The notes under the pieces were generated by a model. The model saw nothing but the letters and a program-made list of their open reading frames with translations, was not told where the DNA came from and made no database searches. This document shows, piece by piece, positions 45,323 to 52,928 of a stretch of DNA of 64,000 nt (the first letter of the stretch is position 1; the number at the start of each line of letters is the position of its first letter). Source of the stretch: Actinocorallia populi (lineage in GTDB: Bacteria; Actinomycetota; Actinomycetes; Streptosporangiales; Streptosporangiaceae); contig NZ_PVZV01000001.1 of the NCBI RefSeq assembly GCF_002995495.1, positions 434,001 through 498,000 of the forward strand, read 5' to 3'. Both the position numbers and the translations under genes were made by a program.

Positions 45323-45982
45323 ATGCAGTTCCCCACCCCCGCCCCGATCTCCACCGTCCTGGACATCCCCGCCGGGCGCATCCAGCTCATCGCCGCCGAC
45401 CGGGCGGACACCACGGTCGAGGTCCGTCCCGCCGACGCCTCCCGGGGCCGTGATGTGAAGGCCGCGGAGCAGACCACGGTCGAATACGCCGACGGCGTCC
45501 TGCGGATCGCGACCCCGGTGAAGAACCAGTACCTCGGCCCGTCCGGATCCGTCGAGGTGACGGTCCGGCTGCCCGCCGGCTCCCGTGTCGAGGCGAAGGC
45601 GGCCGGCGCCGAGTTCCGGGTCGTCGGCCGGCTCGGCGACGTCGCCTTCGAGGGCGCCTACCGCCGGATCAAGGTGGACGAGGCGGCGAGCGTCCGCCTC
45701 ACCGCGCTCGACGGCGACGTGGAGGTCGGCCGGCTGGGCGGCCCCTCGGAGATCAGCACCCTCCGGGGCGACATCCGGATCGCCGAGGCCATGGGCGGCA
45801 AGGTCGTGCTCAGCACCCAGTCCGGCGACATCTCGGTCAGCGCCGCCGCCGGTGTCTCGGCCTCCCTGGACGCCGGGACCTCCTACGGCCGCGTCAGCAA
45901 CGCCCTGCGGAACGACGGCACCGCCCGGCTCGACATCCGCGCCACCACCACCCAGGGCGACATCACCGCCCGCAGCCTCTGA
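45323..45982 (+). CDS. DUF4097-family beta-helix-like protein
   Basis: A 219-residue protein of the DUF4097 (adhesin-like, right-handed beta-helix) family: short repeated strands such as IQLIAADRADTTVEVRPAD, GVLRIATPV, VTVRLPAGSRVEAKAAG, GGKVVLSTQSGDISVS, YGRVSNALR, TTTQGDITARSL. No signal peptide, so it is cytosolic here. ATG 45323 follows AGGAGG. In actinobacteria DUF4097 genes commonly precede DrrAB-type exporters as here (28 nt). Its role in the exporter operon is unknown. Confidence 0.85.
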   Translation: MQFPTPAPISTVLDIPAGRIQLIAADRADTTVEVRPADASRGRDVKAAEQTTVEYADGVLRIATPVKNQYLGPSGSVEVTVRLPAGSRVEAKAAGAEFRVVGRLGDVAFEGAYRRIKVDEAASVRLTALDGDVEVGRLGGPSEISTLRGDIRIAEAMGGKVVLSTQSGDISVSAAAGVSASLDAGTSYGRVSNALRNDGTARLDIRATTTQGDITARSL

Positions 45983-46010
45983 CCCGCAACCCCCCTCTGA
46001 GGAGCCCCCC

Positions 46011-46949
46011 ATGACGAACCTGGCCATCGCGGCGAACGGGCTGCGCAAGTCCTACGGCGACAAGGTCGTGCTCGACGGCGTCGACCTGACCGTCCCCGAG
46101 GGAACGATCTTCTCCCTGCTCGGTCCCAACGGGGCGGGCAAGACCACCACCGTCCAGATCCTGTCCACCCTGACCCGGGCCGACGGCGGCACCGTCCAGG
46201 TCGCCGGTCACGACCTGGCCCGCCGTCCGGACGACGTGCGCGGCGCGATCGGCGTCACCGGGCAGTACTCGGCGGTCGACAAGCTGCTCACCGGCGAGGA
46301 GAACCTGCTCCTCATGGCCGATCTCAAGCACCTGCCGCGCGGGGAGGGCAGGCGCAAGGCCGCCGAGCTGCTCGAGCGCTTCGACCTGGTCGAGGCGGGG
46401 CGCAAGCCGGCGGGCACCTACTCCGGCGGCATGCAGCGCAGGCTGGACCTGGCGATGACGCTGGTCGGCGACCCCCGCCTGATCTTCCTGGACGAGCCCA
46501 CCACCGGGCTCGACCCGCGCAGCCGCCGCTCCATGTGGCAGATCGTGCGTGAACTCGTCGCGGACGGCGTCACCATCTTCCTCACCACCCAGTACCTGGA
46601 GGAGGCCGACGAGCTCGCCGACCGCATCGCCCTGCTCGACCACGGGCGGCTGATCGCCGAAGGCACCGCCGAAGAGCTCAAGCGGCTCATCCCCGGCGGC
46701 CACATCGAGCTCACCTTCGCCGACGCGCACCTGCTCGACGCCGCCCGCCGCCTCCTCGGCACGGGGGTCGCCGACCCCGAGGCGCTCACCCTGCAGCTGC
46801 CGAGCGACGGCAGCGTCCGCGCGATCCGCGAACTGCTCTCCCTCCTCGACGAGCACTCGGTGGACCCGACCGAGATGAACGTCCACACCCCCGATCTCGA
46901 CGACGTTTTCCTCACCCTCACCGGCCAGCAGAAGGAGACCCTCCGATGA
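46011..46949 (+). CDS. DrrA-like ABC exporter ATP-binding protein
   Basis: A 312-residue ATPase of the daunorubicin-resistance family. Walker A GPNGAGKTTT, signature YSGGMQRRLDLA, Walker B LIFLDEPTTGLDP and the H-loop TTQYLEEADELADR are intact, and the C-terminal region HTPDLDDVFLTLTG is a DrrA hallmark. It pairs with the permease that overlaps it by ATGA. Likely exports a hydrophobic drug-like compound. Controlled by the divergent MarR-type regulator, by context. Confidence 0.95.
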   Translation: MTNLAIAANGLRKSYGDKVVLDGVDLTVPEGTIFSLLGPNGAGKTTTVQILSTLTRADGGTVQVAGHDLARRPDDVRGAIGVTGQYSAVDKLLTGEENLLLMADLKHLPRGEGRRKAAELLERFDLVEAGRKPAGTYSGGMQRRLDLAMTLVGDPRLIFLDEPTTGLDPRSRRSMWQIVRELVADGVTIFLTTQYLEEADELADRIALLDHGRLIAEGTAEELKRLIPGGHIELTFADAHLLDAARRLLGTGVADPEALTLQLPSDGSVRAIRELLSLLDEHSVDPTEMNVHTPDLDDVFLTLTGQQKETLR

Positions 46950-47719
46950 GCACCCTCACCCTCGCCGTGCGCGACTCCTCCACCATGATCCGGCGCCAGC
47001 TCAAGGGCCTGCTCCGCTACCCGTCCATGACCGTGCAGCTGGTCATCACGCCCGTCGTCCTCCTGCTCCTGTTCGTCTACGTCTTCGGCGGCACCCTCGG
47101 TGCCGGCCTCGGTGGCGGCCGCGACGTCTACGTCAACTACGTCGTCCCGGGCATCCTTCTCATGGCGGTGGCCACGGCCGCGACCGGAACCGCCGTCATG
47201 GTCGCCACCGACATGACCGAGGGCATCATCGCCCGCTTCCGGACCATGCGGATCTGGCGGGCCTCGGTCCTCACCGGGCACGTCGTCGGCGCCGTGATCC
47301 AGCAGCTCCTCGGCATGGCCGTCCTGATCGGCGTCGCGCTGGCCATCGGCTTCAGCCCGAACGCCACCGCCGTGGAGTGGCTGGCCGCCACCGGCCTGCT
47401 CACCCTGTTCGTCGTGGCCATCACCTGGCTGTCGGTCGCCCTGGGCATGAAGTCCCCGACCCCCGAGGCAGCCAGCAACGCGCCGATGCCCCTGATCCTG
47501 CTGCCCTTCCTCGGCAGCGGCTTCGTCCCCACCGACTCCATGCCCACCGTCCTGCGCTGGTTCGCCGAATACCAGCCCTTCACCCCGATCATGGAGACCG
47601 TCCGCGGCCTCCTCCTGGGCACCCCGATCGGCAGCAGCGCCGCCATCGCCACCGCCTGGTGCGTCGGCATCGCCGCCGTCTCCTACCTCTGGGCCAAGAA
47701 CACCTTCAACAAGGCGTGA
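46946..47719 (+). CDS. DrrB-like ABC-2 permease
   Basis: A 257-residue permease with six helices, beginning with an amphipathic N-terminus (LAVRDSSTMIRRQLKGLLRYPSM) as in DrrB. The conserved FRTMRIWRASVLTGH loop and PLILLPFLGSGFVPTDSMP region of the ABC-2 family are present. Start overlaps the DrrA-like stop. A 15-bp hairpin follows directly, closing the three-gene operon. Confidence 0.95.
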   Translation: MSTLTLAVRDSSTMIRRQLKGLLRYPSMTVQLVITPVVLLLLFVYVFGGTLGAGLGGGRDVYVNYVVPGILLMAVATAATGTAVMVATDMTEGIIARFRTMRIWRASVLTGHVVGAVIQQLLGMAVLIGVALAIGFSPNATAVEWLAATGLLTLFVVAITWLSVALGMKSPTPEAASNAPMPLILLPFLGSGFVPTDSMPTVLRWFAEYQPFTPIMETVRGLLLGTPIGSSAAIATAWCVGIAAVSYLWAKNTFNKA

Positions 47720-47735
47720 CCATGAACCGGCCGGA

Positions 47736-47768
47736 CAGGGCCGTCGGACCACGGGTCCGACGGCCCTG
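47736..47768 (+). terminator. Terminator of the DrrAB-like operon
   Basis: A perfect 15-bp stem (CAGGGCCGTCGGACC) with loop ACG lies 16 nt after the permease stop. Confidence 0.85.
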
Positions 47769-47858
47769 AGCCTTTTCACCCGCGGACTTTCCGCGGAGCG
47801 CGGTGGGCGCGCCCGGACGCGGGTAGGTCAGGGTTCCACCCTGCGGAGGGAGCGGGCG

Positions 47859-48785
47859 GTGACGGGGTACGACGTGGTGGTCGTCGGCGGGATCGGGGTC
47901 GACGTCAGCCTTCTGGTGACGGAGCCGCTGCGGCCGGGACGGGACGTGCCGGCGCGGGAGGAGTGGACGGGGCCGGGCGGCAAGGGCGCCATGACGGCGG
48001 TCTGCGCGGCTCGTCAGGGCGGACGGGTGGCGCTGGTCGGGCGGGTGGGCGCGGACGCCGCCGGGGACGAGGTCCTGGACGGGCTGGCCGGTGCGGGCGT
48101 CGATACCAGGTATGTCTCGCGGGACGAGGACACGCCCACCGGGCGGGTCTTCATGGTCGTCCGGCGGGGGGACGAGAGCCTGCGCGTCGTGCGGCGGGGC
48201 GCCAACGCGCAACTGCGACCCGAGCACGTGCTGGCCGCGGCCGCCGCGCTGGCGTCCGCGGGGATGGTGGCGGCCCAGCTGGAAGTGCCGCAACCCGCCG
48301 TGCAGGCGGCCTTCGAACACGCGAAGAGCGCCGGTGTCCCGCGCTTGCTGGACCCCGCGCCCGTCCAGCCCGTCGCCCCGGACCTGCTGGCGCTGGCCAC
48401 GGTCGTCCGCGCCAACGCCGACGAGGCGGAGCGGCTCACCGGCGTCTCCCCGGACGGCTGGGACGGCGCCCGCCACGCGGCGGGCCTGGCCCGGCGCCGA
48501 GGCCCGTCGACCGTGGTCTTCCAGGCCGGTGCGGAAGGCGACCTCGCCGTCTGGCACGAGGACGAACTGCGGCTCCCGCGCCGGAAGATGCCCGTGGTCG
48601 ACCCGACCGGCGCGGGAGACGCCTTCACCGGCACATTCGCCCTCGAGCTCTCCCGGCGCGCCCCGCACCGCCGAGCCGCCCGGCGCGCGGCGGCGGCCTC
48701 GGCCCTGGCCACCACCGCCCTGGGCGCGCTGCCGTCGCTGCCGACCGCCCGCGAGATCGACGCCCTGCTCTCCTCGGACCCGTGA
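47859..48785 (+). CDS. PfkB-family carbohydrate kinase (ribokinase-like)
   Basis: A 308-residue sugar kinase. The N-terminal VVVGGIGVDVSLLV signature, GPGGKGAMTAVCAARQGGRVALVGRVGAD, the second PfkB signature VVDPTGAGDAFTGTFA with the catalytic Asp and anion hole, and ANADEAERLTG are present, giving closest resemblance to ribokinase. GTG 47859 follows CGGAGGGAG. No transport or isomerase genes accompany it, so the sugar is open (ribose or other pentose likely). Monocistronic. Confidence 0.93.
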   Translation: MTGYDVVVVGGIGVDVSLLVTEPLRPGRDVPAREEWTGPGGKGAMTAVCAARQGGRVALVGRVGADAAGDEVLDGLAGAGVDTRYVSRDEDTPTGRVFMVVRRGDESLRVVRRGANAQLRPEHVLAAAAALASAGMVAAQLEVPQPAVQAAFEHAKSAGVPRLLDPAPVQPVAPDLLALATVVRANADEAERLTGVSPDGWDGARHAAGLARRRGPSTVVFQAGAEGDLAVWHEDELRLPRRKMPVVDPTGAGDAFTGTFALELSRRAPHRRAARRAAAASALATTALGALPSLPTAREIDALLSSDP

Positions 48786-48800
48786 CGAACGGATCGCGGA

Positions 48801-49235
48801 TCAGGTGGGAGTACAGCCGAGGCCCCAGGCCTTCAGCATCTTCCTCGGGACTTCGACGCAGAGGCTGCCGCCGGTGTCGCCCCGGTAGACCCAGTGGCCT
48901 GCGGCGCCCTTCTTCCGCCAGATGTGCGGTCCGTCCTGTGCGCTGCCGGGATTGCAGCTCAGCCGGATGTCCCCGAGGGCCCAGTAGACGGCGGGCTCCC
49001 CCTTGGCGACGATCTTGCCGTAGTGGAGATCTTCGGGTCCGACGACCTTCGAGCGCTCGGCGCAGGCCAGCCGATGGGCGTAGGACGTGTAGTAGGTGTC
49101 GGCGAGCCGCTTCTTGAGCTCCTTCGAGGCCTTCAGCTTGATGGCGTCGGAGGACGGGACGGACTGCGCCGCGGCGGTACCCGCCGGAGCCAGCAGCGCG
49201 GCCGTCGTGAGGCCCGCGATCAGCAGTGTTCTCAT
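48801..49235 (-). CDS. Small secreted protein
   Basis: A 144-residue protein with a signal peptide (LLIAGLTTAALLAPAGTAAA, cleavage near AAA-QS). The mature part is alpha/beta with three cysteines (LACAERSK, RLSCNPGS, SLCVEVP) plus a fourth near the end (LGCTP), and IKLKASKELKKRLADTYYTSYAHRL. Not recognised; resembles orphan secreted proteins of Actinomadura-like genomes. ATG 49235 gives the signal peptide. No neighbour suggests a role. Confidence 0.65.
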   Translation of the reverse strand: MRTLLIAGLTTAALLAPAGTAAAQSVPSSDAIKLKASKELKKRLADTYYTSYAHRLACAERSKVVGPEDLHYGKIVAKGEPAVYWALGDIRLSCNPGSAQDGPHIWRKKGAAGHWVYRGDTGGSLCVEVPRKMLKAWGLGCTPT

Positions 49236-49269
49236 AGGGGGTTTCTTACCCCCGGTTGTCACTTCCGCC

Positions 49270-49983
49270 TCAAATGTCTCTGTAAAGGGTCGCGGCGACC
49301 CCGGCGGTCAGGGCCGCGGCGGCGTAGGCCGTCATGGCGGCGACCGCCGGGAGGGCGGGCAGCGCGGCGAGGTTCGGGAGTAGATAGGGGGAAATGTCCC
49401 AGGGGAGGAAGGACACCAGGGACGGGAGGACGAAGATCAGTGCTGCCAGGGCCGTGAAGGCGCCCGCCGTGGCGCGGATCAGGGCGCCCAGGCCCAGGCC
49501 GACCAGGGCGGTCGTCGCCAGGAGGAGGCCCTGGAGCAGGGCGTCGGCGGGGGTCGCCGTCGACGCTATGGGGGCGGGGCGGTCGCCGGTGATGAGAGAG
49601 CCGGCGGCCAGGGTGGCCAGGGCGATGGACAGGCCCGCCGCGAAGGCCGCGGCGGCGGTGACCGCGGCCTTGGCCAGGAAGAGGACCCTGCGGTCGGGGA
49701 CGGCCACGGCGCTCGTGCGGATCATGCCGGTGGCGTGTTCGCCCGTGATCACGAGTGCGCCCAGGGCGGCCAGGCAGAACTGGGCGAACGGCAGGACCAG
49801 GACGCCGGGGTCGGCGCTGGCGAAGACCGCCTGCTCCTCGGGCGGGGAGGCGTCCCAGTCGGCGACCATGAGCGCGGAGATCAGCGCCGCGGGGACGAGG
49901 ACCGCGGCCGCGGCGGCCAGGAGGGCGAAGGTCGAGCGGAGCGTGCGGAGCTTCAGCCACTCCGAGGCGATCACGTCGGTCAT
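49270..49983 (-). CDS. ABC-2 type permease
   Basis: A 237-residue membrane protein of about six helices beginning MTDVIASEWLKLRTLRSTF, the typical N-terminus of ABC-2 permeases. Contains GEHATGMIRTS, a frequent element of lantibiotic/bacitracin-type exporter permeases. Its start overlaps the stop of the ATPase gene (ATGA). Divergent from a NarL-type histidine kinase/regulator pair, the standard actinobacterial drug-sensing exporter module. Confidence 0.93.
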   Translation of the reverse strand: MTDVIASEWLKLRTLRSTFALLAAAAAVLVPAALISALMVADWDASPPEEQAVFASADPGVLVLPFAQFCLAALGALVITGEHATGMIRTSAVAVPDRRVLFLAKAAVTAAAAFAAGLSIALATLAAGSLITGDRPAPIASTATPADALLQGLLLATTALVGLGLGALIRATAGAFTALAALIFVLPSLVSFLPWDISPYLLPNLAALPALPAVAAMTAYAAAALTAGVAATLYRDI

Positions 49984-50690
49984 CGGTACTCCACTTCGGT
50001 GCCGGTCAGGTGCAGGTATGCCGCTTCGAGAGAGCCGAAGCGCCCGGCCAGGTCGGTGACGGGCGCGTCGGCGATCAGGCGGCCCCGGCCGATGACCACG
50101 ATGTGGTCGGCGGTGAGGGCGAGCTCGCTGATCAGATGGCTGGACATCAGGACCGTGCGGCCCTCGGCGGCCAGCCCGCGCACGAGGTCGCGGATCCAGC
50201 GGACGCCGTCGGGGTCGAGGCCGTTGACCGGCTCGTCGAAGATCAGGACCCCGGGGTCGCCGAGGAGCGCCGCGGCCACCCCGAGGCGCTGCCGCATCCC
50301 GAGCGAGAAGCCCTTGATCCGCTTCCCGGCCACGCCGCCGAGGCCCGTCAGCTCCAGTACCCGTTCCACCCTGGCCGTCCCGATGCCGTTGCTCCTGGCC
50401 AGGCAGCGCAGGTGGTCGAACGCCCGGCGCCCGCCGTGGACGGCTCCCGCGTCGAGCAGGGCGCCGACCTCGTGCATCGGGCGGGGCGAGGAGGCGTAGG
50501 GCCGGCCGTTGACCAGGGCCTCGCCCGAGGTGGGGGCGTCCAGGCCGACGACGGCTCGCATGGTCGTGGACTTTCCCGAGCCGTTGGGGCCGAGGAAGCC
50601 GGTGACCCGGCCCGGAGCCACCTGGAAGGACAGCCGGTCGACGGCGAGCGCGGCGCCGTACCGTTTGGTCAGTTCGTTCACTTCGATCAC
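49980..50690 (-). CDS. ABC exporter ATP-binding protein
   Basis: A 236-residue ATPase: Walker A GPNGSGKSTT, signature FSLGMRQRLGVA, Walker B VLIFDEPVNGLDPDG, H-loop MSSHLISEL. GTG 50690 is the family N-terminus (VIEVNELTKRYG). Coupled to the permease downstream. The divergent two-component pair at 50803 likely controls it in response to a cell-envelope stress or antibiotic. Confidence 0.95.
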   Translation of the reverse strand: MIEVNELTKRYGAALAVDRLSFQVAPGRVTGFLGPNGSGKSTTMRAVVGLDAPTSGEALVNGRPYASSPRPMHEVGALLDAGAVHGGRRAFDHLRCLARSNGIGTARVERVLELTGLGGVAGKRIKGFSLGMRQRLGVAAALLGDPGVLIFDEPVNGLDPDGVRWIRDLVRGLAAEGRTVLMSSHLISELALTADHIVVIGRGRLIADAPVTDLAGRFGSLEAAYLHLTGTEVEYR

Positions 50691-50802
50691 GCGGCACAGA
50701 CTTCCCCGGCGGGGGGCCTCGGCGGATCGGAGCCAGGGCTGAACCCGCAAGTCGGACCACGGTCTGATCCGGCGCCCGGCCGTCCGGACTACCTTCGAAG
50801 GC

Positions 50803-51867
50803 GTGCTCCTCACCCCACGCCGCCTCGTGGCGGTCGACGCCGTGGCCGCGGCGGTCCTGGTCTGCTCCGCCTTCCTTGCCGTCCGGGAACCGCCCGCGCC
50901 CGAACCGGTGGCAGTCTCCCTGGCCCTGGCGGTCGCGCTCGGCGCGCCCGTGGCCTTCCGGCGGCACCGGCCGCTGATCGCGTGCACGGTCGTCGTCTGC
51001 GCCGCGACCACCGCCTTCGCGGCGCAGATGATCCCCGATTACGCGGCTCCCGCGCCCTACGCCTGCCTGGCCGCGGTCCTCTACACCGCCGCGCTCTCCG
51101 GGCGCTGGGAGCCGTTGGCCGCGGCCCTGGCCGCCGCGGCGTTCCTCACCGGGCGGATCGGCCCGTGGCCGCTCGTCCTGCTCGCCGTCGCCGCGCCCTG
51201 GGCGATCGGCTTCTACCTCCGGGAGAAGCGGGCGTTCGCCGCCAGGGCGGCGGCGCAGCTCGCCGAACAGGCCGTCGCGGAGGAACGGCTCCGCATCTCC
51301 CGCGAGATGCACGACATCGTCGCGCACAGCCTGAACGTCATCACGGTGCAGGCCTCGATCGCCGCGCACGTGGCCGAGGCGCGCCCTTCGGAGGCCGGGA
51401 AGGCTCTCGGGCTCATCGAGGAGACGGGCCGCAGGGCGCTGGCCGAGATGCGCGCCACGCTGGGCGTCCTGCGGGCTCCGGCCGACCTCGCCCCGGCACC
51501 GCGCCTCGCGGACCTCGGCGCCCTCGCCGACCGGGCCGCCTCGGCGGGAGTGGAGGTGCGGCTGGACGTCGCCGACCTGCCGCCGCTCTCCCCCGGTCTG
51601 GAGCTCGCCGTCTACCGGATCGTCCAGGAGTCGATCACCAATGTGATCAAGCACGCGGCACCGGCGACCTGCGAGGTCACCGTCACGCGCGACCTGCGGA
51701 TCACGGTCGTCGACGACGGACCCGGAGCGCACGGCCACGTGCCGGGGCACGGCCTCACCGGCATCCGCGAAAGGGTGCACATGTACGACGGCGAGTTCTC
51801 CGCGGGCCCGCGCCCCGAAGGCGGCTTCGCGGTCTCGGCCCGCCTGCCCCTCGGGGCGGCCCGGTGA
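50803..51867 (+). CDS. NarL-type sensor histidine kinase
   Basis: A 354-residue membrane kinase. The first 140 residues hold about five or six hydrophobic helices with little extracellular loop, so it probably senses in or at the membrane. The HisKA_3 phosphoacceptor appears in RLRISREMHDIVAHSLNVI (His). The C-terminal HATPase has the N-box EL..YRIVQESITNVIKHA, DDGPG and GHGLTGIRER. GTG 50803 starts it. It overlaps the response regulator by GTGA. Divergent from the ABC exporter, its probable target. Confidence 0.93.
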   Translation: MLLTPRRLVAVDAVAAAVLVCSAFLAVREPPAPEPVAVSLALAVALGAPVAFRRHRPLIACTVVVCAATTAFAAQMIPDYAAPAPYACLAAVLYTAALSGRWEPLAAALAAAAFLTGRIGPWPLVLLAVAAPWAIGFYLREKRAFAARAAAQLAEQAVAEERLRISREMHDIVAHSLNVITVQASIAAHVAEARPSEAGKALGLIEETGRRALAEMRATLGVLRAPADLAPAPRLADLGALADRAASAGVEVRLDVADLPPLSPGLELAVYRIVQESITNVIKHAAPATCEVTVTRDLRITVVDDGPGAHGHVPGHGLTGIRERVHMYDGEFSAGPRPEGGFAVSARLPLGAAR

Positions 51868-52520
51868 TCCGCGTTCTCGTCGCCGACGACCAGGCCCTGC
51901 TGCGCGGGAGCTTCCGGCTGCTCGTGGAGACCTCGCCGGGGATGGAGGTGGTCGGCGAGGCCGCCACGGGAGCCGAGGCCGTCGAACTCGCCGCCTCGGA
52001 GCGACCCGACGTGGTGCTCATGGACATCCGCATGCCCGAGATGGACGGCATCGAGGCGACCCGGCGCGTCACCGCGGCCCTGCCCGCCACCCGGATCCTG
52101 ATCCTCACCACCTTCGACCTGGACGAGTACGTCTACGCGGCGCTCCGGGCGGGCGCCAGCGGCTTCCTCCTCAAGGACACACCGCCGCCCCGGCTCCTGG
52201 AGGCGATCCAGGTCGTCGCCTCGGGCGACGCCCTCCTGGCCCCGTCGGTGACCCGGCGCCTGGTCGCCGAGTTCGCGCGCCGCCCGCCGTCCGCCCCGGC
52301 GGCCCGCGGCCTGGAGGGGCTGACCGGCCGCGAACGGGAGGTTCTCACGCTCATCGCCCGCGGCCTGTCCAACGCCGAACTGGCCGGCCACCTGACCCTG
52401 AGCCCCGCGACGATCAAGACGCACATCGGCCGCCTGCTGGCCAAACTCCACGCCCGCGACCGCGCCCAACTCGTCATCGCCGCCTACGAGACCGGCCTCG
52501 TCACGACCCGCCCCCGCTGA
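51864..52520 (+). CDS. LuxR/NarL-family response regulator
   Basis: A 218-residue regulator. The receiver has ADDQALLRGSFR with the acidic pair, VVLMDIRMPEMDG (phospho-Asp) and LKD (Lys). The C-terminal LuxR HTH is LTGREREVLTLIARGLSNAELAGHLTLSPATIKTHIGRLLAKL. Starts in overlap (GTGA) with its kinase. Likely activates the divergent ABC genes. Confidence 0.96.
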   Translation: MIRVLVADDQALLRGSFRLLVETSPGMEVVGEAATGAEAVELAASERPDVVLMDIRMPEMDGIEATRRVTAALPATRILILTTFDLDEYVYAALRAGASGFLLKDTPPPRLLEAIQVVASGDALLAPSVTRRLVAEFARRPPSAPAARGLEGLTGREREVLTLIARGLSNAELAGHLTLSPATIKTHIGRLLAKLHARDRAQLVIAAYETGLVTTRPR

Positions 52521-52538
52521 CTCCGCACGGAAAGGCCG

Positions 52539-52832
52539 TCACGGGGTTCTGACCGGTTCGGCGACGACCCGGTCGATCCCCGAAAGCCCGTCCAACGCCG
52601 CGTCGATCGCCGACACGGAATCCGGCGCGGCCTCTACGCGGAAGGAGTCGGGGACGTCGCCGGGGTCCGTCCCCGCGACGAAGCCCGGAGTGTTCCCGAA
52701 GAGCTCCCGGAAGCGGTCGTAGGCCTCCGCCTGCGACTCGTAGACCACGCTTCGGACTTCGGGAAGGGACCGCAGGCGCTCGGCGACGGCCTGGCGCTGG
52801 CGGGGTCGGGGTTGCTCGGGTGGGGGAGGAGA
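52539..52832 (-). pseudogene. Orphan FtsX extracellular-domain fragment
   Basis: In this frame the translation runs from a Pro-rich stretch through RQRQAVAERLRSLPEVRSVV, YESQAEAYDRFRELFGNTP and PDSFRVEAAPD to a LSGIDRVV ending. This is the extracellular domain of FtsX (the cell-division ABC transporter subunit that activates peptidoglycan hydrolases). No membrane helices or permease domain follow, and no ATG/GTG opens the frame before the domain; the only upstream ATG is in a different frame. Probably a decayed small gene, or a short protein starting at GTG 52748 that lacks half the domain. Confidence 0.6.
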
Positions 52833-52928
52833 ACGGGGCGGGTGTGCGGCCGGGAGTGGTCGGGTAGGTGGTCATTGGTCGAGAAAATGTCAGTGTGGAA
52901 CTCTCTCGACTGAATGGGGAGGGTTCGC

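Noticed and set aside
52914-52928. Upstream ATG for ggt
   Set aside because: The GGGGAGGG stretch that would be codons 1-3 is the ribosome site for ATG 52929, which gives the signal peptide directly.
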